Shown here: piece after piece, positions 6,559 to 14,532 of the stretch
How positions within the stretch are numbered: position 1 is the first letter of the stretch
Layout of the letters: every line of letters starts with the position of its first letter
Assembly: GCA_964583165.1 (NCBI GenBank)
Contig: CAZOVK010000054.1
Span: 1-15,459 of the forward strand
Direction: 5' to 3'
DNA from: CAZOVK01 sp964583165
GTDB taxonomy: Bacteria > Bacillota > Clostridia > Lachnospirales > WRAX01
Length of the DNA stretch: 15,459 nucleotides
The notes under the pieces: model-generated
Told to the model about the DNA's origin: nothing
The model's database searches: none
The model's input: the letters and a program-made list of their open reading frames with translations, nothing else
Program-made: the position numbers and the translations under genes

Positions 6559-7782
6559 ATGCGCATGGATTTTGACAAGCCGCTCGATAGGCGGCATAAA
6601 AACTGCGTCAAGTGGGACGTGTTCGAGTGTGACTATGATTTCGCGACACAAGAAGGGCGTATGCCGCTCTGGGTCGCCGATATGGACTTTGAGTGTGCGC
6701 CGGAATTGGCCACGGCCGTTCGCAAGGCCGTTGAACTCCCCGCATACGGTTATTTCACGAAAACACCCGAATACCGCGCGGCGATTTGCTCGTGGTATCA
6801 GAAGCGCTTCGGTTTTGAAGTCGCGCCCACCGATTTGACCTTGGGGCATGGCGTGGTTCAGTTTGTCATGGCGGCGGTTCAGGCGTTTACACGGCGCGGT
6901 GAGGGCGTTATCATCATGACACCCGTGTATGACCCATTCCACCACGTTATCAACGCGAATGAGCGCGTCCTTGTAAATAACCCACTTGTTGAAACTTATG
7001 CAAACGGTTACTTGCACTATGACATTGACTTTGACCTACTGGAAACGCAAGCCGCTGACCCAAATAATACGCTTCTCATCCTCTGCAGCCCCCACAACCC
7101 GCTAGGGCGTGTATGGACGGTTGAAGAGATGCGCCGTGTGGCTGATATATGTAAGAAACACGGGGTTTTCGTGTTCTCTGACGAGATTCATCAGGACTTG
7201 GTACTAGAAGGCGCGCCACACACGCCGTTTTTGAAAGCCTGCCCCGATATGGCAGAGCACGCATTTTCGGCGGCTTCGGCTTCAAAGAGTTTCAATATCG
7301 CGGGGCTTGACGCGGCCTATGCCGTCTTTAAGGCAGAATCGCCCAAAAAAGCTGTCGAACATGTGTTCCACGTCAATGTCAACGTCGAATCGGGTTATCT
7401 GTCAGACGCGGCATTACGCGCGGCGTATACAGAGGCGGGTTATTATGCCGACGAGCTTTGCGAATATCTACGCGGTAACCTCGAATTCATAAGAAAGTTC
7501 TTCAGCGAGAACCTGCCCGAAGCGCGTCTGTCCGCTCATACTTCTACGTACCTTCAATTCATTGACATGCGGTCGTGCATGAACGTAGAACCCGCGCGTA
7601 TATATGACATAATGAAAGAACACGCCGGTGTCGTCCTCATGCGCGGGGAGTGGTATGGCTACGAAAAGGCTTATACGGGTTATTTGCGTCTGAATTTCGC
7701 AAGCCCGCGCTCAATGATTGAGGTTGCGCTTAACCGAATCAAGAAAACAGTCGATGCCGTAAATCGCGGCGAGATTCAATAA
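6559..7782 (+). CDS. PatB/MalY-type aminotransferase, probable cystathionine beta-lyase
   Basis: A 407-residue fold-type I PLP enzyme of the PatB/MalY subgroup, which cleaves the C-S bond of cystathionine or cysteine to give homocysteine or sulfide, pyruvate and ammonia. The subgroup signature PLWVADMDF is at residues 36-44. Further markers are Y123 in TPVYDPF, N180 in SPHNPLGRVW, D208 in FSDEIHQDL, the PLP lysine K243 in SASKSFNIAGL, and a C-terminal arginine in YLRLNFASPR for the substrate carboxylate. The ATG at 6559 lies 9 bases after AAGGAG; an earlier ATG at 6550 overlaps that site and is rejected. It diverges from the D-cysteine desulfhydrase gene and leads a run of three plus-strand genes. 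Some members act mainly on L-cystine or L-cysteine, so the exact substrate is open. Confidence 0.92.
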   Translation: MRMDFDKPLDRRHKNCVKWDVFECDYDFATQEGRMPLWVADMDFECAPELATAVRKAVELPAYGYFTKTPEYRAAICSWYQKRFGFEVAPTDLTLGHGVVQFVMAAVQAFTRRGEGVIIMTPVYDPFHHVINANERVLVNNPLVETYANGYLHYDIDFDLLETQAADPNNTLLILCSPHNPLGRVWTVEEMRRVADICKKHGVFVFSDEIHQDLVLEGAPHTPFLKACPDMAEHAFSAASASKSFNIAGLDAAYAVFKAESPKKAVEHVFHVNVNVESGYLSDAALRAAYTEAGYYADELCEYLRGNLEFIRKFFSENLPEARLSAHTSTYLQFIDMRSCMNVEPARIYDIMKEHAGVVLMRGEWYGYEKAYTGYLRLNFASPRSMIEVALNRIKKTVDAVNRGEIQ

Positions 7783-7849
7783 GCAAAATCGCCTTTAGGC
7801 ACTTCATGCTCTGACAACATTATAACACACCAATTCATAGGAGGTAAAC

Positions 7850-8713
7850 ATGTTACGGACAAATTTTGACCGCGTTCCCATGATTTCTGTTTCGGGCGCA
7901 ATCGTACACCCGAGTTGCGCCATTGTCGGCAAGCGTGACCTTGACGGTCAACTCGATTATCTTGTCGGCACGGGTGGTATCACATACAACGCGCGTATCG
8001 GCGACCCCGCGGTTGGCTGGTCGGCAGACCATCTTGAACCCGGCGTATCGGTCAAGAACCCCAACGAGAGCCACAATGCCGCCCTCACCACTTATTCATG
8101 CGTTGGCAATACCGTAAAGGTCATAACGGGCGAGGCCAAGGGCGACACGGGTTTTGTCGTCGGCACGCATGGTGGCTGTGAACACCTGATTGTGTATTTC
8201 CCACGCGCGACAATCGAGAAGCTCGAGATTGAAGACAAGGTGCGCGTTTTGGCTCAAGGCAAGGGGCTTAAACTTACGGACTACCCCGACATCTACTTGC
8301 GCGGCGTATCAAAGGACTTGCTTGACCGCATGAACATAACCGAGAAAGATGGCAAGCTTCACGTTGGCGTGGCAAAGATTGTCCCGGGCTCGATTATGGG
8401 TTCGGGTATTGGCTGGGGCACGGCGGGTAACTCAGATTATGACATAACACTGTTTTCTGAGCGGATTGTCAAGGAGTATGGTCTTGACGGTCTCCGTTTC
8501 GGCGATATTGTCGCAATTATGGATTCTGACTCGCGCTTCGGGAGGACATTCCTTGAAGGCGCTGTCACAATCGGCGTGATTGTGCACTCGGATTGCGTAT
8601 CACCGGGGCATGGGCCGGGCGTGACGACACTTCTGGCTTGCAAAACGGACAATATCGTGCCGTTTATTGATGAAAATGCGAATCTTGCTACACTTTATCA
8701 GATAGAAGAATAG
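7850..8713 (+). CDS. DUF4438 domain-containing protein of unknown function
   Basis: A 287-residue cytoplasmic-looking protein that I recognise as the DUF4438 family; its function is not known to me. Visible features include a segment GNTVKVITGEAKGDTG (residues 86-101) that resembles a KOW/SH3-like barrel. Conserved-looking polar clusters are MDSDSRFGRT (224-233), IVHSD (244-248) and SPGHGPGVTT (251-260), which together could form a metal or ligand site. There is no signal peptide or membrane segment. The ATG has a near-perfect AGGAGG site. It sits 67 bases after the C-S lyase gene and 20 bases before the P-loop gene, so these are probably co-transcribed. No strong promoter or terminator lies in the 67-base gap, only the small GCC-TTTA-GGC stem. 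A link to amino acid or sulfur metabolism is inference from position. Confidence 0.82.
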   Translation: MLRTNFDRVPMISVSGAIVHPSCAIVGKRDLDGQLDYLVGTGGITYNARIGDPAVGWSADHLEPGVSVKNPNESHNAALTTYSCVGNTVKVITGEAKGDTGFVVGTHGGCEHLIVYFPRATIEKLEIEDKVRVLAQGKGLKLTDYPDIYLRGVSKDLLDRMNITEKDGKLHVGVAKIVPGSIMGSGIGWGTAGNSDYDITLFSERIVKEYGLDGLRFGDIVAIMDSDSRFGRTFLEGAVTIGVIVHSDCVSPGHGPGVTTLLACKTDNIVPFIDENANLATLYQIEE

Positions 8714-8733
8714 AAGTTTTTTGTGAGGTGTGA

Positions 8734-9573
8734 ATGAAAAACAAGCTAATACTTGTTGAGGGCATACCGGGTTCGGGTAAAACAACAAGCGCGAAGAAGA
8801 TAGCCGAATATCTGCGCGAACGCGGCGAAACGGTTAACCTCTATCTTGAGGGTGACGCACATCCGGCTGATTTGGGCTGGATTGCGCGTTTGCCGATTGC
8901 CAAGTTGGACGAGATTATCGCGAGGTATGACAATTTCCGCGAAGTTATTGAAGCGCAAACGACTATTGACAGCGAGTTTGCCCTTGTTGCCTACACGAAG
9001 GTCAGTGGTGTGCCGCGTGAGTTCTATGCAGAGATGAGTGAGTTTGAGGTTTATGATGGGCGTGTTTCTGATGATGTATTTTGCAAACTTCATTATGAAC
9101 GCTGGCAAACTTTCGCGCAACAATCAGCGCAAAGGAATGAAATCAACATCTTTGAGTGTGCGTTTCTACAAAACCATATCAATGAAATGTTGGTGTGGCG
9201 TTTGGCTAATGAGAGCGTGATTATTGACCATCTAAACCGCCTTCTTGACACTGTACGTGAGATGTCACCCGTGCTTATCATGCTCTACCCTATGGATATA
9301 CAAGAAACGATAACATGGATTGCGAAAGAGCGCGTTTCACCTTACGGCAACTGGATTGACCACTGCATACAATATTGCGAAGATTCGCCGTATGGCAAGC
9401 TTCATAACATCAAAGGTTTTGAGGGCGCGTTACACGTTTTTGAAACGCGCCGTCAAATTGAGAAAGCCGCGTTGGCACATATTAACATACCGCACACAGT
9501 AATTGAGAATCAAGACTTTGATTGGGATGACAACTGGGCGCGGATATGCGGTTTTCTCGATAGTATATATTAG
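8734..9573 (+). CDS. P-loop NTPase, kinase-like, of unknown function
   Basis: A 279-residue protein with a clear Walker A motif GIPGSGKTT (residues 10-18) after a short beta strand, as in nucleoside and small-molecule kinases. It matches, from memory, a widespread unnamed Bacillota family. Shared features are LYLEGDAHPAD (37-47), a mid-protein IFECAFLQNHINEM (139-152) and a C-terminal PYGKLHNIKGFEGALHVFETR (219-239, given here as a 21-residue region whose core is KGFEGALHVF). The E38/D41 and E141 acidic positions are candidates for magnesium binding. No lid motif that would point to a specific substrate is obvious. It has a GAGGTG ribosome site and lies 20 bases after the DUF4438 gene. A terminator follows 8 bases after the stop. 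Fold is certain; substrate is not known. Confidence 0.8.
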   Translation: MKNKLILVEGIPGSGKTTSAKKIAEYLRERGETVNLYLEGDAHPADLGWIARLPIAKLDEIIARYDNFREVIEAQTTIDSEFALVAYTKVSGVPREFYAEMSEFEVYDGRVSDDVFCKLHYERWQTFAQQSAQRNEINIFECAFLQNHINEMLVWRLANESVIIDHLNRLLDTVREMSPVLIMLYPMDIQETITWIAKERVSPYGNWIDHCIQYCEDSPYGKLHNIKGFEGALHVFETRRQIEKAALAHINIPHTVIENQDFDWDDNWARICGFLDSIY

Positions 9574-9580
9574 AAGAAAT

Positions 9581-9621
9581 AAAAAACAGGCTGTTGGTGG
9601 GTTCGCCAACGCCTGTTTTTT
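9581..9621. terminator. Strong bidirectional terminator between convergent genes
   Basis: AAAAAACAGGC (9581-9591) pairs perfectly with GCCTGTTTTTT (9611-9621). An inner stem GTTGG (9593-9597) pairs with CCAAC (9606-9610) round an 8-base loop. The A-run and T-run flank the GC core, so it terminates both the plus-strand P-loop gene and the minus-strand heat-shock operon ending at 9631. Confidence 0.95.
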
Positions 9622-9630
9622 ATTTGAAGC

Positions 9631-10758
9631 CTATTTGAATTTATCAAAAAACCCGCGCTTCCCTTTTTTCGGCGCGTCCTCTCCCGACTCTGTGGCGAAT
9701 TCGCGGAGTAACTCCTGCTGTTTCTCTGATAGATTGCGTGGTACCACTACATTGAATGTCACAATTTGGTCGCCGATATAACGTGGGTCGTTCACATTCG
9801 GCGCGCCCTTACCGCGTAGAGTGAAGCGCGTACCCGTCTGGGTTCCCGCTTTCAATTCGTATTTCTCATCGCCGTAGAGCGTTGGTATCGTAAGCGTGTC
9901 ACCCAATGCGGCCTGCGGGAAGGTAATATCCATATCAAGGTAGATGTTGTTGTTTTCGCGCCTAAACAGGTTATGTGGCTGAACATATACGGTGATAAGG
10001 AGATTACCCGTTTCGCCTCCACGCTCACCCGGCGCGCCCTTGCCCATAAGGCGGTAAATCATGCCGTTTGATATGCCCTTGGGTATGGATATGCGGATGG
10101 TCTTGCGCTTTGTGACACGCCCTGAGCCATTGCAGTCAAGGCACGGCTCTTTAATGGTCTTACCCTCGCCGTGACATTCAGGACATGGTCTTGTTCCTGC
10201 CATTGCTATGCCTAGTATTGTTTGCTGTTGATAGCGTTCATAACCCGCACCGTTACAGCGCTTGCATGTTTGGGCGTATGTGCCCGGTTTTGCGCCGCTA
10301 CCGCCACATGTGTCGCATTTGTCGTACATGTTCAGCGTGATGTCCTTGTCAACGCCGAAGATGCTTTCTTCAAACGTAATCTTAATTGATGTAGTCACGT
10401 CCGCGCCACGTGCGGGCCCCGCCTGTTTTCTGCCGCCGCCCCCGAACATGTCGCCGCCGAATAAATCCCATATGTCAAAGTCCATGCCGCCGCCGAACGG
10501 GTTGCCGCCGGCCGCCCCGCCTCCGCCGCCGGGCGCAAAAGCCGCCTGCCCATATTTATCATAGGCGGCGCGTTTTTGTGGGTCGCTAAGTACTTGGTAG
10601 GCCTCGTTGACTTCCTTAAACTTCGCCTCAGCGTCGGGCGCGTCTGTGTTGTCGGGGTGGTATTTCTTCACACCCTCACGGAAGGCCTTCTTGACCTCAG
10701 CTTCCGTCGCGTCCTTTTTTATACCTAACACTTCATAATAATCACGCTTTTCAGCCAT
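9631..10758 (-). CDS. dnaJ: Chaperone DnaJ (Hsp40, class A)
   Basis: The 375-residue co-chaperone that binds unfolded protein and stimulates the DnaK ATPase. The order of domains is complete. The J domain (about 5-70) has HPD at 34-36. A Gly/Phe-rich region (about 76-112) contains DIWDLFGG. Four zinc-binding repeats have cysteine pairs C148/C151, C165/C168, C192/C195 and C206/C209, and the C-terminal substrate-binding and dimer domains follow. The very C-terminus is basic (KKGKRGFFDKFK). The ATG has an AGGAAGG site. It is the last gene of the hrcA-grpE-dnaK-dnaJ operon, 157 bases after dnaK; that gap is filled by strong hairpins that may set its level relative to dnaK. Confidence 0.98.
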   Translation of the reverse strand: MAEKRDYYEVLGIKKDATEAEVKKAFREGVKKYHPDNTDAPDAEAKFKEVNEAYQVLSDPQKRAAYDKYGQAAFAPGGGGGAAGGNPFGGGMDFDIWDLFGGDMFGGGGRKQAGPARGADVTTSIKITFEESIFGVDKDITLNMYDKCDTCGGSGAKPGTYAQTCKRCNGAGYERYQQQTILGIAMAGTRPCPECHGEGKTIKEPCLDCNGSGRVTKRKTIRISIPKGISNGMIYRLMGKGAPGERGGETGNLLITVYVQPHNLFRRENNNIYLDMDITFPQAALGDTLTIPTLYGDEKYELKAGTQTGTRFTLRGKGAPNVNDPRYIGDQIVTFNVVVPRNLSEKQQELLREFATESGEDAPKKGKRGFFDKFK

Positions 10759-10786
10759 AATATTCCTTCCTGCTTTACATGGGAAT

Positions 10787-10874
10787 GGGGCGGACGGGGT
10801 TTCCCGTCCGCCCTGGTTGCATGGGCGAGCAGTTCCAAATCCCGTAGTTCGGATTTGGAACGACCAGCCCTACA
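10787..10874. repeat. Two-hairpin intergenic element in the dnaK-dnaJ spacer
   Basis: The first hairpin is GGGCGGACGGG (10788-10798) with CCCGTCCGCCC (10803-10813), a perfect 11-bp GC-rich stem on a 4-base loop. The second is GTTCCAAATCC (10832-10842) with GGATTTGGAAC (10851-10861), also a perfect 11-bp stem, extended by GGGC (10823-10826) and GCCC (10867-10870). Neither is followed by a T-run in the minus direction, so they are not ordinary terminators. The tandem-hairpin layout with TGTAGGG at one end resembles dispersed intergenic repeats I recall from Clostridia, or an mRNA-stabilising element between operon genes. Confidence 0.7.
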
Positions 10875-10886
10875 GCTATATATTAA

Positions 10887-10908
10887 ATACGAACCCGCGG
10901 ATTCGTAT
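10887..10908 (-). repeat. Hairpin just after the dnaK stop codon
   Basis: ATACGAA (10887-10893) pairs with TTCGTAT (10902-10908) round an 8-base GC-rich loop, starting 7 bases after the dnaK stop in the transcript. The downstream tract TTTAATATATAG is AT-rich but not a real T-run, so it may act as a weak terminator or as a 3'-end stabiliser for hrcA-grpE-dnaK mRNA. Confidence 0.55.
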
Positions 10909-10915
10909 ATTTCAA

Positions 10916-12754
10916 CTAGTTCACGTCCGTGTAATCGCCGTCCACTACATCACCGGGGTTGCCGGGTTGACCTTGTTCGCCGGGCTGACCGGGGTTTTGC
11001 TGATACATCTTGCCCGTAATGTCATAAAGGACTTTTTGAAGGCTCTCGGCCGCTTGGTTGAGCATGTTCACGTCTGTTTCGCTCATGCTCTCGGCATTCA
11101 TGCCACTCGAAGCTGTCTTTAGGTGACCGATTTCTGTTTCAAGTCTGCCCTTGTCGTCGGTAGAAATCTTGTCTTCGTTCTCCTTCAAGAAGCGTTCACA
11201 CTGGAATATCAGGCTGTCGGCGGCATTCTTCGCGTCTACGGCTTCTTTGCGGCGTTTGTCCTGCTCTTCATACTGCTTGGCTTCGTTGATAGCGCGTTCA
11301 ACTTCGTCGTCAGACAGCTTTGTTTTGCTTGTAATGACGATTTTCTGCTCCTTGCCCGTGCCCTTGTCCTTGGCTGAAACGCTCAATATGCCGTTTTTGT
11401 CAATGTCGAACGATACGATGATTTGCGGCACGCCACGTTGTGCGGGAGCGATACCGTCAAGGCGGAATTGACCGAGGAGTGTGTTATCGCGGACGAACTT
11501 GCGCTCGCCTTGGCAGATAACTATGTCAACGGCTGTCTGGTTATCGGCGGCTGTCGAGAAGATTTCTTCTTTGTGTACGGGGATTGTCGTGTTGCGCTCG
11601 ATGAGCGGGGTTGCGATACCGCCGAGTGTTTCGACACCGAGTGTCAGCGGGGTTACGTCAACAAGCGTGATATTACCCGCGCCCTCGTCACCCGCTATTT
11701 TGCCGCCTTGAAGAGCCGCGCCGATAGCTACACACTCGTCGGGATTGATGCCCTTGAACGGTTCATGCCCTGTCAGTTTCTTGACCATATCCTGTATCGA
11801 AACCATACGCGTAGAACCACCGACAAGCAACACTTTGTCTAAGTCAGTGTATTTAAGTCTTGCGTCAGACATCGCGTCTTCAACGGGTTTGACAGTCTGT
11901 TGTACAAGGTCATGCGTCAACTCGTCAAACTTCGCGCGTGTCAATGTCATTGCAAGGTGAATCGGGCCGTCAGCGCTCATGGTGATGAACGGCAGGTTGA
12001 TTTCTGTGCTCGTTACGTTCGACAATTCTTTCTTAGCCTTTTCAGCGGCTTCTTTTAAGCGCTGGACGGCCATTTTGTCTTTCGAGAGGTCAACGCCTTC
12101 TCTGCTCTGGAACTCTTTAATCAGATATTTCATGACGCATTCATCAAAGTCGTCGCCGCCGAGGTTTCTCACGCCGTTTGTAGCCTTAACTTCGATAATG
12201 CCGTCAGCGATTTCGATAATCGACACGTCGAATGTGCCGCCGCCGAGGTCAAAAACCATGATGCGTTGTTCTTTGTCATTATCCAGACCATAAGCAAGCG
12301 CGGCGGCTGTCGGCTCGTTGATAATACGGTGAACCGTCAAACCAGCGATACGCCCTGCGTCAACTGTCGCTTGACGGCGGTTGTCGTCAAAGTAAGCCGG
12401 TACGGTGATGACCGCGTCAGTGATTTGCTCGCCAAGATAGTTTTCAGCGTCGAGTTTGAGTTTTTGAAGAATCATCGCGCTGATTTCTTGCGGCGAATAG
12501 TCCTTGCCGTAAAGGCGGGTTTTGTGATTAGTGCCCATTTCGCGCTTGATACTTGAAACAGTATTGTCGGGGTTTGTGATAGCTTGACGCTTCGCCGCGT
12601 CACCTACTAGGCGCTCACCTGTTTTCGTGAATGCCACAACGCTCGGTGTTGTCCTCATGCCCTCTGCGTTTGCGATAATAACGGGCTGACCGCCCTCCAT
12701 AACAGCTACTACGCTGTTGGTTGTGCCTAAGTCAATACCTACTATTTTTGCCAT
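10916..12754 (-). CDS. dnaK: Chaperone DnaK (Hsp70)
   Basis: The 612-residue ATP-dependent chaperone, partner of DnaJ and GrpE in the cytoplasm. The nucleotide-binding domain shows GIDLGTTNSVVAV (residues 6-18), the phosphate motif FDLGGGTFDVS and VGGSTRM. The interdomain linker, the substrate-binding domain with DVTPLTLGVETLGG, and a helical lid ending in a Gly/Pro/Gln-rich tail (GEQGQPGNPGDVVDGDYTDVN region) follow. Length and the ungapped stretch KREMGTNHKTRLYGKDY show that the insertion of about 24 residues found in proteobacterial DnaK is absent, as in Gram-positive bacteria. The ATG follows AGGAGG. It lies 41 bases after grpE in the operon controlled by the CIRCE element. Confidence 0.99.
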   Translation of the reverse strand: MAKIVGIDLGTTNSVVAVMEGGQPVIIANAEGMRTTPSVVAFTKTGERLVGDAAKRQAITNPDNTVSSIKREMGTNHKTRLYGKDYSPQEISAMILQKLKLDAENYLGEQITDAVITVPAYFDDNRRQATVDAGRIAGLTVHRIINEPTAAALAYGLDNDKEQRIMVFDLGGGTFDVSIIEIADGIIEVKATNGVRNLGGDDFDECVMKYLIKEFQSREGVDLSKDKMAVQRLKEAAEKAKKELSNVTSTEINLPFITMSADGPIHLAMTLTRAKFDELTHDLVQQTVKPVEDAMSDARLKYTDLDKVLLVGGSTRMVSIQDMVKKLTGHEPFKGINPDECVAIGAALQGGKIAGDEGAGNITLVDVTPLTLGVETLGGIATPLIERNTTIPVHKEEIFSTAADNQTAVDIVICQGERKFVRDNTLLGQFRLDGIAPAQRGVPQIIVSFDIDKNGILSVSAKDKGTGKEQKIVITSKTKLSDDEVERAINEAKQYEEQDKRRKEAVDAKNAADSLIFQCERFLKENEDKISTDDKGRLETEIGHLKTASSGMNAESMSETDVNMLNQAAESLQKVLYDITGKMYQQNPGQPGEQGQPGNPGDVVDGDYTDVN

Positions 12755-12795
12755 GTTGATTACCTCCTATATTCATTTAACGAATTTTGTATTTA

Positions 12796-13341
12796 TTAGT
12801 TGGCAACAGAAACCATGCTGTGCCGAATCACTCTGTCCTTGTGCATGTAGCCCTTTTGCAATTCGCGGACTACCGCGTTTTCGCCGTACTCGTCGTTTTG
12901 TTCGTGCGCCACGGCGTTGTGTAAATCTGGGTTAAATTTCTCACCCACCGTCGGAATCACGGTTACGCCAAGACTTGACAACGCCATTTGCATGGCTTTT
13001 AGCGTCATATCCAGCCCTTGATATAGCTTACCCGCCTTTTCTTCCTCACTCGCGGCTTGCAGTGCGCGTTCGAGATTGTCTATACTCGAAAGCATAGCCG
13101 AAACCGCCGCGCGTATGCCCTCGTCAAACATGGCCGCCTTTTCCTTCGCCGTGCGCTTGCGGTAATTGTCATAATCCGCGTAGAGCCGCTGGAAACGGTC
13201 TGTGAGTTCTTCGAGTTGTTTGGTCGTTTCGGCCAGTTTATCGTCACTTTGAGGGGCTTCGAGAATCTCGCCCTGTTCAACCGTCACCTCTTGCTCCACT
13301 GTTTCCTCTATCTTTTCTTTCTTGTGTTTCAGGTTAACCAC
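12796..13341 (-). CDS. grpE: GrpE, nucleotide exchange factor of DnaK
   Basis: A 181-residue cytoplasmic dimer that exchanges ADP for ATP on DnaK. The N-terminus (about 1-38) is charged and disordered. A long helix follows (about 40-90) with RFQRLYADYDNYRKRTAKEK, the most conserved GrpE segment. A C-terminal beta domain carries GVTVIPTVGEKFNPDLHNAV and ends KDRVIRHSMVSVAN. The start is GTG and overlaps the 3' end of hrcA by 8 bases, with AAAGGG just upstream, so translation is probably coupled to hrcA. An in-frame GTG 14 codons later has AGAGG before it and is a possible alternative start. Identification is firm; the exact start is the only doubt. Confidence 0.96.
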   Translation of the reverse strand: MVNLKHKKEKIEETVEQEVTVEQGEILEAPQSDDKLAETTKQLEELTDRFQRLYADYDNYRKRTAKEKAAMFDEGIRAAVSAMLSSIDNLERALQAASEEEKAGKLYQGLDMTLKAMQMALSSLGVTVIPTVGEKFNPDLHNAVAHEQNDEYGENAVVRELQKGYMHKDRVIRHSMVSVAN

Positions 13342-14371
13342 CGCCCTTTAATGTGTTAATGACGTAATTTATATAATTAACAATGCCTAGAAGCATTGAC
13401 GCTACCTGTGAATACTCCATGCGTGTGGGGCCTATGATGCCGATTGAGCCCAGTTTATTGCCGTTTTGACCGTAATCGGCTTTGATGATTGAGCAATCGC
13501 GGAGTGTCTGCATGGTGTTTTCTGAACCTATTATAATGCTCAAATTTTCCTGCCCGCTCTCCATGAGCGTTATCAACAGTTCGCGTTCTTCAAGCGCCGA
13601 CACAACGGCCTTCGCCTTGTTCACATCTTCAAACTCGGGGAAACCCAGAAGATTCTTCACGCCGCTCGTGTATAGTCGTATGTCGTCGCGCTTGTTCTGC
13701 TCATGCGCCAACAATTCGACAACAGGCCGCCAAATATACTCCCACTTAGGGATTTCTACCGCCAGAATATTCATAATGTTCGTGCGGATACCCTCACACC
13801 CCGCTATGTGGTTGTTCAGTATCTTCGTTATAAACAACAATTCTTCATAAGGCGGCACGTTCGCAACACGTAATGTGTAACTCTTCACTGCCTTGTCATC
13901 GGTCACAATCACAAGCGCAAACTGACTCTCGTCAACGGGCACAAGCTGAACATGTTTAATTGTTACGCGTTCAGAAGGCGTTTCGGTGATTACTGTCGTA
14001 TATTTAGTTATAACGCTTATCGCTTTGGCCGTTTCTTGCATGAGGTAGTCTATTTGGGCAATATTATCACCAATTAGATTCTGCAAGAGTTGTGACTCAT
14101 CACTCGTCAGCTCGCGAAAGCGCATAAGCGAATCGACATAGAGCCGATACCCCAAATCAGACGGTATTCGCCCGGCCGACGCGTGTGGCTGAACGATAAG
14201 CCCCATGTCCTCCAAGTCGGACATTTCGTTTCTGATTGTCGCGCTCGATATACCAAGGCCGTACTTCTTCGCAATCGTGCGTGAGCCAATGGGCTGCGCT
14301 GTTGCGATATAGTCATTGATAATGGCCTCGAGAATGCGCATCTTGCGCTCGTTCAAACCCATTAGATTCAT
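13334..14371 (-). CDS. hrcA: Heat-inducible transcription repressor HrcA
   Basis: The 345-residue repressor that binds CIRCE operators and is kept active by GroEL. The N-terminal winged helix-turn-helix domain covers about residues 8-80, with the signature GSRTIAKKYGLGISSATIRN (28-47) and LEDMGLIVQPHASAGRIPSD (53-72). A GAF-like sensor domain follows, ending in the family segment GSIGIIGPTRMEY near the C-terminus. Length is typical. The ATG has GGAGG 6 bases upstream. It is the first gene of the operon and sits directly downstream of a perfect CIRCE element, so it represses itself together with grpE, dnaK and dnaJ. No groESL is present in the window. Confidence 0.98.
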   Translation of the reverse strand: MNLMGLNERKMRILEAIINDYIATAQPIGSRTIAKKYGLGISSATIRNEMSDLEDMGLIVQPHASAGRIPSDLGYRLYVDSLMRFRELTSDESQLLQNLIGDNIAQIDYLMQETAKAISVITKYTTVITETPSERVTIKHVQLVPVDESQFALVIVTDDKAVKSYTLRVANVPPYEELLFITKILNNHIAGCEGIRTNIMNILAVEIPKWEYIWRPVVELLAHEQNKRDDIRLYTSGVKNLLGFPEFEDVNKAKAVVSALEERELLITLMESGQENLSIIIGSENTMQTLRDCSIIKADYGQNGNKLGSIGIIGPTRMEYSQVASMLLGIVNYINYVINTLKGGG

Positions 14372-14395
14372 GACCGGCCTCCGTTTCGTTTATTG

Positions 14396-14422
14396 TTAGC
14401 ACTCAATAGCAGTGAGTGCTAA
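14396..14422 (-). promoter_or_regulatory. CIRCE operator (HrcA binding site)
   Basis: A perfect match to the consensus: TTAGCACTC (14396-14404), nine bases, GAGTGCTAA (14414-14422). It lies at or just after the expected transcription start of hrcA and 25 bases before the hrcA start codon, so it also falls in the mRNA leader. HrcA binding here would block the operon under non-stress conditions. Confidence 0.97.
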
Positions 14423-14429
14423 CATATAC

Positions 14430-14458
14430 AGAATATCACTGGCGTCGCGCTTTGTCAA
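14430..14458 (-). promoter_or_regulatory. Vegetative promoter of the hrcA-grpE-dnaK-dnaJ operon
   Basis: On the minus strand TTGACA (14453-14458) and TATTCT (14430-14435) are separated by 17 bases. The start point is expected near 14423, at the edge of the CIRCE element, the standard class I heat-shock arrangement where a strong vegetative promoter is held down by HrcA. Confidence 0.9.
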
Positions 14459-14532
14459 GGGGTTATATATAAAATTTTCTCCGATTTCTGTGTTTTTATA
14501 TGGAGGGTTTCACGAAAACATTTATAGCCCAT

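Noticed and set aside
6526..7017. 163-codon open frame on the minus strand opposite the start of the C-S lyase gene
   Set aside because: It is antisense to the conserved PLWVADMDF region and crosses the real ribosome site; the composition is unlike a folded protein.
11423..11842. 139-codon open frame on the plus strand opposite dnaK
   Set aside because: It is antisense to the dnaK substrate-binding and nucleotide-binding regions; long antisense frames are common opposite strongly biased genes such as dnaK.
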